Origin: Amycolatopsis decaplanina DSM 44594
Lineage (GTDB): Bacteria; Actinomycetota; Actinomycetes; Mycobacteriales; Pseudonocardiaceae
Length of the DNA stretch: 64,000 nucleotides
Direction of reading: 5' to 3'
Assembly (NCBI RefSeq): GCF_000342005.1
Contig: NZ_AOHO01000074.1
Span: 434,001 to 498,000 of the forward strand
Positions 15,382 through 23,637 of the stretch are shown here, one piece after another (position 1 is the stretch's first letter; each line of letters begins with the position of its first letter). The notes under the pieces are model-generated. The model saw nothing but the letters and a program-made list of their open reading frames with translations, searched no databases and had not been told where the DNA came from. The translations under genes and the position numbers were made by a program.

Positions 15382-18300
15382 CTACATCACATCCCGGACG
15401 ACCAGCCGCTCCGAAGCCCGCTCAATCGCCGCCTCGACCGCGCCGACCCGGTCCGCCAGCAACCCCATCGCGCCCACCGCGCGGCTCATCGGGTCCTCGT
15501 CGTCCCCGCCCAGCGCCTGCGCCCGCAGGTATGCCGCCTTCACGTCCGCCCATCGCCGCGCCTGCTCGTCGCTCAGCCGTCCGCGCAGTTCGGCCAGTTT
15601 GAGCAGGTTGGCCTCGGCGCCTGAGGTCAGCGTCTGCGCTTCGCCGGCGTAGTGGTCGTCGATCAGCGCTTCCAGTTCGGCGTCGTTCATCGCGGGCACG
15701 ATCCGTCCGGCGAGCTTGTTCATGTTCCGGTACGAACCCTGCAGCTGGAACGGCGGTTCGACCCGGGACGCGTCCGCCTGCGCCGCCGAAGCGATGTACG
15801 CCTGGTTGTTCGTCAGGACGATCCGCTGCACCTTGATCAGTTTCCGCAGCACGGCGAGGATCTGCTCCAGTTCGGTCGCCGAGTACGCGTGCTTCAGCTG
15901 ATCCGCCCGCGCCGAACCATCGCCGCGGGCCAGCCGCACGAGAACGTCCACATCGGACCGGTCCCGGGATACCAGTGGGGCCAGCACGGTGTTCGAGGTG
16001 AGCGAGTTCTCGATGTAGCTGAGTGCGAACAGGTCTTCCTTGCCCGAGAGCACATCGCCGAGGTTCCACACGTCCGCGCGATTGGCGAGCATGTCCGGGA
16101 TCCGGAACCGCTTGCCCTGCTCGGTGTACGGGTTACCGGCCATGCAGACCGCGAACCGCTTGCCCCGCAGGTCGTAGGTCCGTGTCCGGCCCTCCCACAC
16201 GCCTTCCATCCGCCGCTGCGCGTCACACAGCGAGATGAACTTCTGCAGCAACTCCGGCGAGGTGTGCTGGATGTCGTCCAGATACAACAGCACGTTGTTG
16301 CCCTGCTCCAGCGCGAACGAGATCTTCTCGACCTCCTGCCGCGCCGTCGCGTTGGGCGCGTCCGCCGGATCCACCGACGTTACCTCGTGCCCGAGCGCCG
16401 GCCCGTTCACCTTGACGAACACCAGCCCGAGACGGCTCGCGACGTACTCCATGAGCGTCGTCTTGCCGTATCCGGGCGGTGAAATGAGCAGCAGCAGACC
16501 GGACTGGTCGGTGCGCCGCGCGTCGCCTGTCGCGCCGAGTTGCTTGGCGAGGTTGTCGCCGATCAGCGGCAGGTAGACCTCGTCGAGCAGCCTGTTGCGC
16601 ACGAAGGCGCTCATCACCTTCGGCTTGTACTCCGTCAGCCGCAGCCTGTCCCGCTCGGCCGCCACCAGTTCGTTGCGCAACCGTTGGTAGGCACGGAAAC
16701 CCGGGACCCGGTCGCGCCGGAACCGACGCGTCCTGGCCAGCGTCTCGTCGAGCCGCAGGGTCAGGGAGCGGTTGACGATCCGCGGATGCGCACCGAGCAG
16801 ACCGTCCACTGTGGCCGAAAGCTCCGCCGACGAATCGTAGCGGGGCAGATCGGCCAGTTCGATCGCGACGGCCTCCGTCAGTTCGTCGTCAGGCAACCGA
16901 GAAGAGTCCACAAAGGACCTGAGCCAGGCCTCGGCGAGCTGGTACCGGTCGGCGAGGTCTTCGAGGGCACGCAGGTCTTCGGCGAAGCTCCGGCGGTCGA
17001 GCCGGAACTTGTCGAGCAGCCTCCGCGCGCCACCGCTGGTGACGAACCCCGGCGACGCGTCGGCCAGTTCCTCGAACAGGTACTCACCGGCGAGTTCGAG
17101 GTCCAGCGCCAGGCCGGACGACGTGGCGAACGCGGCCATCGCCTCGGTGAGTTCCCGTGCCAGCGCGTCGATCGCCGTGGTGTGGCCGAACGCCTCCCGC
17201 ACCCGCGCGAGCGACGCGGCGCGCGTCGTCCACGCGGACTTCGCCGCCTCTTCGGCACCGAAAGCCCAGAACAGCTGGGCGGCGGCCCTCGCGGCGGGCG
17301 GATACCGCAGCAGCCCGGCGGCGGACCGCAGGCGCAGCAAGGCCGACAGGATCGCGGCGGCGTCGTGATCGTGCACGCCGCGCGCGTAACCCTCGTCGTA
17401 GCGATCCCCCGCGACGCGCCGGACGACCTCCAGCAGATCGGCCTCCTGCAGCTCCGGCTGTTCGGCCAGGATCGACGTCGCCAGGTACTCGGCGCGATAG
17501 ACCTCGGGCGACTCCGAGACCAGCAGCTGATCCCAGTACGGCCGCGTCTCCTCGAACGCCTCGTCCCGCACGGGCGAGCGGTAGTCGGTCCCGGTGATCG
17601 CGAACTTCATCCCGCCGTCGTGCGGCACCAACGTGAGGTCGATGTCCTGGGTGTTGACCGCGAAGGTGTTGCGGCCCAGGCGGATCGTCTCCCCGCCCTC
17701 GCCGTAGAGGTCCAGCCTGTCGCGCAGTGCGCGGCCGGCTTCCTGGCGAGCGGCCTTGACCCGGCCTTCGAGTTCTTCGGCGCGCACCTGGTCGCCGAGG
17801 TCGCGCAGTTCGGCGACGACGCTGCGCAGCTTCGCGACCATCGGGTCGGACGCGAAATAGGTGTTGATCTCGTCGACCGAACCGAGTGTGCCGACCCGCC
17901 TGCTCACGCTCGTGAGGATCCGCTCGGCCGAATCGACCAGCCGGTCCGCGCGGCGTGCGCGCTCGTCGAGCAGCGCCTGCTTGCGCGAGGAGAACGCCTC
18001 GTAGACGTCGGTGCGCTTCTCGCCGAGCGACACCAGGAAGTCGTCGAATTCCCCGAACCGCGATTCGAGATTTTCCAGCTGCAGCAGCAATCTGCCGAGC
18101 TGCTCGTCACAACGGTCCGGGGTGTCCGCGACCGCGAGGCCGCCGGTGATCGCCTGTGCGAGCAGCGCGAACTCGGCGGCGAACTCCGCCCGGCCCTCGG
18201 TCTCCAGCAGTTCCTTGCGGCGCGCTTCGAGGGTGGCCCTCGCCCGGTTGACCGCGCCGATGACCTCGCCGACGCGTTCGAGGATCTTCGTCCGCACCAC

Positions 18301-20265
18301 GGCGTCCGCGATCTCCAGCCCGCCGACGACGTCGGTGAGGACTTCCAGGCCGCCGGACTGCTCGTCCAGTTGCTCGGCGACCGGAGCCGCTTCGGCGACG
18401 GTGGAGATAGCGCCCGCGGCTTCGATCAGCCCGTCGACCTCGGCGTGGTAACTCGTGAACGCGTCCTCACCCTGCAGGAACCGGACGGCCCGCTGCGCGG
18501 CTTCGCTGAAATTTCCGTCGAGATCGGCGATCAACTCGTCGACACGGCCGGTGTCGACATAGCGCAGTTCTCGCACGGTGACGAGATGCCCACGCGCGCG
18601 GTGCATTTCGGCGAGCCTGCGCACCCACGCGTCGGCCGCGTTCAGCGCCTCGCCACGCACCTTCCGCACGAGAGAGGCGGTTTCCGCGGCCGCTTCTTCG
18701 ACGGCTTCGGCCGCCTGCGCGGTGAGCGAAGTGACCGTCTCGAACTCGTCGAGCACCTGCTCCGCGGTGACCCGGACGTCCGACAGCGGCGACCGCAGAT
18801 CGCCGAGTTCGGCCTCGCCGAGCCAGTGGTAGTGATCGAAAACCCTGGCGCACGCGGCGATCAACGCCTCGAACACGGCCGCCGACGGCGCCATCTCCTC
18901 GACCATCCGGCCGATCGAGAGACAGTCGGAGATCCCGCGGACCAGATCGGCGTTGCCGACCCGCTCCAGCGGCCCCGTCCCGGCCGGCTGCGACGCGGCA
19001 TACGTGTCCGATTGGAACGGCGTCCGCCACACCTGCATCGGGTGCACGCGGCTCGGCTCGTCGGACAGCGCGCGGAACAGCACCATCGTGCCGTCGTCGA
19101 ACAGCGAATACCCGTGACACGGGATCGGGTTCGAGACCTCTTTGCGGATCACGTTGTACGGCAGGAGCAGCGAACGTCCCTCGGCCCGCGCGTGGAAGAC
19201 GTAGAGCACGTCCTCCCCGTTGGGCGAGCGGATCACCCGCTCGAATTCGAGCTCGTCGACAGTGGTGTCGAAAGTCTTGCTGATGCCCGTGTCGAGGTAG
19301 TACCCGCCGGGGAAGATGATGCCGTGGTCCTCGGGCAGCCGCTGGCACGCCTGCCCGATGCCGTCGAGGCGCACCACGTCCCGGGTGCGGGTGTTGAACA
19401 CCAGGTACCGGTGCTCGGTCTCCTTGTACGGCAGCATCAGCAGCAGGATGAGCGGGCCGATCCTGGCGTAGGACACCTCGGCGTCGGCCAGGCTCTGCAA
19501 CGGCTCGTCGACCGGCTCGGAGTAGACGCCCTCGCCGGTTTCGGTGTTGTTCTCGACCTTGATCGTCAGGTTGCCGCCGACGGTCTCGACGAACACCTCG
19601 TCCTCGATCGAGATGTGCGGATGCCGCCCGAGCACGTGCTGCTCGCGGCTGGTCTCGATCCATTCGAAGTCGTGCGACGGCGGGAAGACGTGATCGCGCT
19701 CGCCCCGGCTGTCCACATAGGACACCGTGCCGTCGGCGGCGATGCCCCAGCGCAGCACGCGGATGTCCTCGGTCCGCGGGCCGATCTGGAACACCGCGAG
19801 CAGTTTGCCCTCGACCCGCCGCAGCTGCAGCAGCTTCGCCTGCCGGTAGTACCGGTACAGCTCGGCGAAATCGCGGACGAACTGCTCGTCACGCAGCAGC
19901 TGCGGCAGCTCTTCGGCGGGCACGTCGTCGAAGCGGAAGGCTTCGTCGTCATGGCTGAAGCCGTGCAACGAGAAGACATCGTCGACCGTCGTCTCGGGCT
20001 TGAGGCCGATGAAGACGTTGTAGCCGAACAACATCCGACCACCGACCGACACGACGTCCCGCGGCACGCAGTTGTTCGCGGTGCGGATCCGCTCCGTGCC
20101 GATCAGCGCGAGCTGCGCGCTGCCGAAGACACCGAGCCGCGCGGTGTTGAGCTCGTCCGCGCGTTTCGCCAGCTCGGCGGCCTGTGCGGCGAGCCGGGCG
20201 CGGAGCACCTCGTAGGTACCCGCGTCCAGCTGCTCCGTTCCTGCCGCCGGTTCGGTCGCCGTCAC
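15382..20265 (-). CDS. Giant DUF3686/AAA ATPase ('DNA repair ATPase') partner of flotillin
   Basis: 1627 residues from the GTG at 20265, which overlaps the flotillin stop as GTGA. The N-terminal part (NTARLGVFGSAQLALIGTERI, about residues 40-520) is the DUF3686 region. A long helical middle has coiled-coil stretches. The C-terminal AAA module has Walker A SPPGYGKTT near residue 1265, Walker B VLLYLDDIQ near 1327 and a sensor-like AGNPYTEQGKRF. Homologues are annotated 'DNA repair ATPase', a label without firm experimental support. It is the last gene of a YqiJ-like / flotillin / ATPase operon, so a membrane-microdomain role for the ATPase is the better contextual guess. Its stop is followed by a 17-bp hairpin. 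Confidence 0.85.
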   Translation of the reverse strand: MTATEPAAGTEQLDAGTYEVLRARLAAQAAELAKRADELNTARLGVFGSAQLALIGTERIRTANNCVPRDVVSVGGRMLFGYNVFIGLKPETTVDDVFSLHGFSHDDEAFRFDDVPAEELPQLLRDEQFVRDFAELYRYYRQAKLLQLRRVEGKLLAVFQIGPRTEDIRVLRWGIAADGTVSYVDSRGERDHVFPPSHDFEWIETSREQHVLGRHPHISIEDEVFVETVGGNLTIKVENNTETGEGVYSEPVDEPLQSLADAEVSYARIGPLILLLMLPYKETEHRYLVFNTRTRDVVRLDGIGQACQRLPEDHGIIFPGGYYLDTGISKTFDTTVDELEFERVIRSPNGEDVLYVFHARAEGRSLLLPYNVIRKEVSNPIPCHGYSLFDDGTMVLFRALSDEPSRVHPMQVWRTPFQSDTYAASQPAGTGPLERVGNADLVRGISDCLSIGRMVEEMAPSAAVFEALIAACARVFDHYHWLGEAELGDLRSPLSDVRVTAEQVLDEFETVTSLTAQAAEAVEEAAAETASLVRKVRGEALNAADAWVRRLAEMHRARGHLVTVRELRYVDTGRVDELIADLDGNFSEAAQRAVRFLQGEDAFTSYHAEVDGLIEAAGAISTVAEAAPVAEQLDEQSGGLEVLTDVVGGLEIADAVVRTKILERVGEVIGAVNRARATLEARRKELLETEGRAEFAAEFALLAQAITGGLAVADTPDRCDEQLGRLLLQLENLESRFGEFDDFLVSLGEKRTDVYEAFSSRKQALLDERARRADRLVDSAERILTSVSRRVGTLGSVDEINTYFASDPMVAKLRSVVAELRDLGDQVRAEELEGRVKAARQEAGRALRDRLDLYGEGGETIRLGRNTFAVNTQDIDLTLVPHDGGMKFAITGTDYRSPVRDEAFEETRPYWDQLLVSESPEVYRAEYLATSILAEQPELQEADLLEVVRRVAGDRYDEGYARGVHDHDAAAILSALLRLRSAAGLLRYPPAARAAAQLFWAFGAEEAAKSAWTTRAASLARVREAFGHTTAIDALARELTEAMAAFATSSGLALDLELAGEYLFEELADASPGFVTSGGARRLLDKFRLDRRSFAEDLRALEDLADRYQLAEAWLRSFVDSSRLPDDELTEAVAIELADLPRYDSSAELSATVDGLLGAHPRIVNRSLTLRLDETLARTRRFRRDRVPGFRAYQRLRNELVAAERDRLRLTEYKPKVMSAFVRNRLLDEVYLPLIGDNLAKQLGATGDARRTDQSGLLLLISPPGYGKTTLMEYVASRLGLVFVKVNGPALGHEVTSVDPADAPNATARQEVEKISFALEQGNNVLLYLDDIQHTSPELLQKFISLCDAQRRMEGVWEGRTRTYDLRGKRFAVCMAGNPYTEQGKRFRIPDMLANRADVWNLGDVLSGKEDLFALSYIENSLTSNTVLAPLVSRDRSDVDVLVRLARGDGSARADQLKHAYSATELEQILAVLRKLIKVQRIVLTNNQAYIASAAQADASRVEPPFQLQGSYRNMNKLAGRIVPAMNDAELEALIDDHYAGEAQTLTSGAEANLLKLAELRGRLSDEQARRWADVKAAYLRAQALGGDDEDPMSRAVGAMGLLADRVGAVEAAIERASERLVVRDVM

Positions 20266-22271
20266 TGCTTCGCGGGGGCGAGGGCGGCGACGGACTTGTC
20301 GGCCAGGCCGAGCCGCTGCGCCATGGCCAGCAGCTCCTGCACCTTGCCGCTGTCCGGGCCGCCCGCCTGCAGCTGCTTGGCCAGGAAGGCCGACAGCGTC
20401 AGGTTCTTCACGTCCTCCGTGCTCACCGAGCCGACCAGTTTCGTCAGGTCGTCGGTGAAGCTGCCCGAACCGTCGAGCCACGGCTTCGCGAGGGTCTGGA
20501 CGACGTCCGAGTGCTCGACGAATCCGTCCACGCTCTTGCCGAGCCCGATCGAGCCGATGACCTTCTCGAAGAACATCGTCTCGCCGCCGACGATGTCGAT
20601 GTCGGCCTTCTCCAGCCCGATGCCGAGGACCGTGGCCTGCGCCTCGGCGACCTCGCGCTGCACGTTGAGCGCGGCGAGCCGGATCTCCTTCTCGGCCTCC
20701 AGGCGCAGGCGGTACTCCTCGTGCTCGCGGCTGGCGCTGTCGAGAGCGGCCATCGCGGCGGCCTTCTCGGTGAGACCTTCGGCCTCGCCCTTGAGCTTGT
20801 CGCGCATCGCGTCGGCGAGCACGATCGCCTTCTCGCGTTCGACGATCGCCTCGGCGCGACCGACCTTCTCCAGCGCGTCGGCGTCGCGTTCCTTGACCTG
20901 CGCCGCGGCCAGGCCGACAGCGGCCTCCTCGGCCTGGATGCCCTCGGCCAGGCGGATCTTCGCCCTGGTCTCCAGCTCGGCGGCCTGTTGGCGCGCCTCG
21001 GCCAGCGTCAGTTCCTCGCGGGCCTTGTGCTTGGCAGCGGCCTCGGCGGCTTCCGCGGCCTTGATGTCCTTGACGAGGTTCTCCTGCGCCTCCGCCTCGG
21101 CCCGGATGATGGTGGCCTCGCGCTGACGCTGCGCCTCTTCGACGACACGGAGCTTCTTGATGTTCTCTTCCTGCTCCGCCACGGTCTTCTCGACCGCGAT
21201 CCGCTCGCGGATCACCTCGGCGATGGACCGCTTCTCGGTCTCGACCTCCTTGTCCTTGGCGATCCGCGACAGCTCGGTCTCGCGTTCGCGGCCGATGACC
21301 TCGAGCAGCCTGTCCTTCTCGATGCGCTCGGTCTCGATGGCGATCACGCGCTCGCGGTTCTTGCCGGCGACCTCGATCTCACGCTGCTGGTTCTGGTGCT
21401 GGATGCCGAGCTGCTCGTCCGTGCGCAGACCGGCGGCCTGCGACTTGAGCCGCTCCTCCGCCTGCACCTTGGCGATCTCGGCCTCTTCGCGCGCCCGCAT
21501 GGTCTCGACCTCGCGGCGCTGCTTGATCTCGGCGTCGGCCTGCCGCCGCTCCAGTTCGAGGATCGCCTCCTTGGCGTCCACGTTCTGGCGGGTGATCTCT
21601 TTTTCCTCGCTGCGGCGGAACTCGTTGGTGCGCACGTGTTCGATCGCCGTCAGCTCGGTGATCTTGCGGATACCCTGCGCGTCGAGGATGTTCGCGGAGT
21701 CGAGCTGCGCCATCGGCGTCTGCTCGAGGTAGTCGATGGCCGCGTCCTCCAGGCTGTACCCGTTGAGGTCGGTGCCGATGACGCGGATGATCTGGTCGCG
21801 GAACTCGTGACGCTTGGTGTAGAGATCCACGAAGTCCAGCTGCTTGCCGACGGTTTTCAACGCTTCGGAGAACTTGGCGTTGAACAGCTCCTGCAGCGTC
21901 GCCTCGTGGCTCGCGCGTTCGGTGCCGATGGCCTGCGCGACCTTGATCACGTCCTCGACGGTCTTGTTGACCCGGACGAAGAACGAGATCCGGATGTCGG
22001 CGCGGATGTTGTCCCGGCAGATGAGGCCCTCACGGCCGGTCCGGGTGATCTCCATGGCCTTGACCGAGGTGTCCATGATCTCGGCCTTGTGCAGCACGGG
22101 CAGGACGATCGCGCCGGTGAACGTCACGTCGACGCGGCGGACCTTCGAGATGATCAGCGCCTTACCCTGCGGCACCTTCTTGAACAACCTGGTGATCGTG
22201 AAGAGCAAGACCAGGAGGATGACAACTACCACGGCGATCAGAACGCCGGCCCCCACGCTGATGGCACCCAT
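20262..22271 (-). CDS. Flotillin/YqiK-like SPFH protein
   Basis: 669 residues, ATG 22271 with AGGAAC upstream. An N-terminal membrane helix (VLIAVVVVILLVLLFTITRLF, about residues 9-29) is followed by a band-7/SPFH domain (about 35-210, VPQGKALIISKVRRVDVTFT) and a very long Glu/Ala/Arg-rich flotillin coiled coil (about 220-560). The C-terminus is less charged and ends AALAPAKQ. Flotillins assemble in membrane microdomains and organise membrane protein complexes. Length and neighbours match the YqiK branch. It sits between a YqiJ-like gene (17 nt upstream) and the DUF3686 ATPase (GTGA overlap). Confidence 0.93.
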   Translation of the reverse strand: MGAISVGAGVLIAVVVVILLVLLFTITRLFKKVPQGKALIISKVRRVDVTFTGAIVLPVLHKAEIMDTSVKAMEITRTGREGLICRDNIRADIRISFFVRVNKTVEDVIKVAQAIGTERASHEATLQELFNAKFSEALKTVGKQLDFVDLYTKRHEFRDQIIRVIGTDLNGYSLEDAAIDYLEQTPMAQLDSANILDAQGIRKITELTAIEHVRTNEFRRSEEKEITRQNVDAKEAILELERRQADAEIKQRREVETMRAREEAEIAKVQAEERLKSQAAGLRTDEQLGIQHQNQQREIEVAGKNRERVIAIETERIEKDRLLEVIGRERETELSRIAKDKEVETEKRSIAEVIRERIAVEKTVAEQEENIKKLRVVEEAQRQREATIIRAEAEAQENLVKDIKAAEAAEAAAKHKAREELTLAEARQQAAELETRAKIRLAEGIQAEEAAVGLAAAQVKERDADALEKVGRAEAIVEREKAIVLADAMRDKLKGEAEGLTEKAAAMAALDSASREHEEYRLRLEAEKEIRLAALNVQREVAEAQATVLGIGLEKADIDIVGGETMFFEKVIGSIGLGKSVDGFVEHSDVVQTLAKPWLDGSGSFTDDLTKLVGSVSTEDVKNLTLSAFLAKQLQAGGPDSGKVQELLAMAQRLGLADKSVAALAPAKQ

Positions 22272-22288
22272 AGTGTTCCTTTTCTGCT

Positions 22289-22882
22289 TCAGATGTCCAA
22301 AGACTCGACCCAGAAGAACTCGCGTTCGGAGTCGTAGTCATAGAGAACCACGCGGCTGCCCGCCGTCAGGTTGCCTTGACCCGCCTGACGAACGTCCACA
22401 ATGGCCGTCGAGCCGTCGGCGGCGGCGACTTCGGCCTGGCCGAAGTCATGGGTGACCGAAGAGGTGCGGATGACCGCGGCACGGCCGACGAAGTCCTTCC
22501 TGCTCGGTTCCTTCGCGGGACCGAACACCCGGCGTAGTGGCACCACGATCACCCTCGTCCCGAGTGTGCCGAGGACGAGCGCGACGGCGAGCACGCCGGC
22601 CCCGAACCCGATCCTCGATGGTGTCGAAAGCTCAAGCTCATCGAGAAGAACCGTCCCTGCCAGGCTGGCGAACCAGGTGAATGCGATCAGCAAAGAGAAC
22701 GAAATGGACAGTGGGACCCCGCCGAAGCCCGCCAGGAGCCCGTCGCCGCCGTCGAAATCGGCGGCGTCGTCGACGCCAACGGCACCGAGCAGTGCCAGCA
22801 GCCAGTAGCCGATCACCACGATCAGCAGGAAGCTGAAGAGCACGGCCGGAAACCCCAAAGCCGCGGTGACGAACCCGCCCAT
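22289..22882 (-). CDS. YqiJ-like OB-fold membrane protein (DUF1449 type)
   Basis: 197 residues, ATG 22882 with GGAGGG nine nt upstream. Three hydrophobic segments (about residues 12-35, 60-80 and 90-112) are followed by a soluble beta-rich tail of about 75 residues (GRAAVIRTSSVTHDFGQAEV) resembling the NfeD/YqiJ OB-fold. NfeD-type proteins are encoded beside SPFH genes and are thought to work with them. First gene of the flotillin operon. Identification is by topology and context more than by motif. Confidence 0.8.
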   Translation of the reverse strand: MGGFVTAALGFPAVLFSFLLIVVIGYWLLALLGAVGVDDAADFDGGDGLLAGFGGVPLSISFSLLIAFTWFASLAGTVLLDELELSTPSRIGFGAGVLAVALVLGTLGTRVIVVPLRRVFGPAKEPSRKDFVGRAAVIRTSSVTHDFGQAEVAAADGSTAIVDVRQAGQGNLTAGSRVVLYDYDSEREFFWVESLDI

Positions 22883-23004
22883 CCCGTCGTTCCCTCCCCC
22901 ATTACCCCGGGTCAGGACTATAACCAGCGCGTGACGCCGGGCGGGCCGTTTTCGGCTACGACTGGGTCACGGTGCGCGGAAGCGTGCGGGGCGCCCGGCA
23001 TCCC

Positions 23005-23026
23005 CGCAAGTAGGTGACCAATTGCG
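23005..23026. repeat. Single arm of palindrome family B
   Basis: CGCAAGTAGGTGACCAATTGCG is identical to the right arm of the inverted repeat at 40850-40923, here without a partner arm. It lies in the 294-bp gap between the divergent flotillin operon and the Cys-rich gene, where I see no gene. Confidence 0.75.
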
Positions 23027-23176
23027 TGGGTGGCACGAAGAGCACGCGGGGAGGCCGAGCGTTACGCCGACCGGCCGCCCGGAAGCCATCCGGTTGGACC
23101 TGTCGCGCCACACGAGCGCGCCCTACTCTCCAGTATTGAGAGTGACACAGGACACACCACGGTCTTGGAGGCTCCC

Positions 23177-23614
23177 TTGGGTTGGCACGTTCGCGAGACG
23201 ATCGACGGGGATCAGCGCGAACGGCGAATCCGCCACGTCACCCGATGCCTGAGTTGCACGCTCACCTGCGTCCATTGTGGACTCCCTACCGGATTCTCCC
23301 TTCCCGCGAACCATCCCGGCCTCGGCGTCGTCGAGCACCTTCCCGGCGTGACCAGCCCCGGCCTCCCCGATCTCGCCCTGCTGCACCGGTTCTGCCGGGA
23401 CAACCTCGCCGCGGAGCCGGGCATCGCGCTCAGGCGCGCCTACCTCGGCCTGGCGACCGAACTCTTCGAAACGGGACGACGGATCCGCCGTCACCGCAGA
23501 CTCGGCGTGCATCCGCCACGGCCGGGACATCTCGAGGCCTACCGAAAACGGTGGCGAGTGGCCAAAATGCGGTACGCCTGCAAGGCGTGCCGGTACTACA
23601 CCGGCTCTCACTGA
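23177..23614 (+). CDS. Small Cys-rich protein ahead of the Fe-S reductase
   Basis: 145 residues if started at TTG 23177, which has GGAGG 5 nt upstream; earlier starts in the same frame lack a site. A compact cysteine cluster RCLSCTLTCVHC (C-x2-C-x3-C-x2-C) near residue 25 and a second pair YACKACRYY at the C-terminus suggest bound zinc or iron. I do not recognise the family. The stop is 23 nt before the Fe-S reductase start on the same strand, so cotranscription and a shared redox role are plausible. Confidence 0.55.
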   Translation: MGWHVRETIDGDQRERRIRHVTRCLSCTLTCVHCGLPTGFSLPANHPGLGVVEHLPGVTSPGLPDLALLHRFCRDNLAAEPGIALRRAYLGLATELFETGRRIRRHRRLGVHPPRPGHLEAYRKRWRVAKMRYACKACRYYTGSH

Positions 23615-23637
23615 GCCGATTCTCCCCCGGAGGACTC

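Noticed and set aside
16540..21126. A 1528-codon open frame on the plus strand opposite the ATPase and flotillin genes
   Set aside because: Composition is Arg/Gly/Pro/Val-rich with no domain, and it is the mirror of two clear genes; long antisense frames are expected at this GC content.
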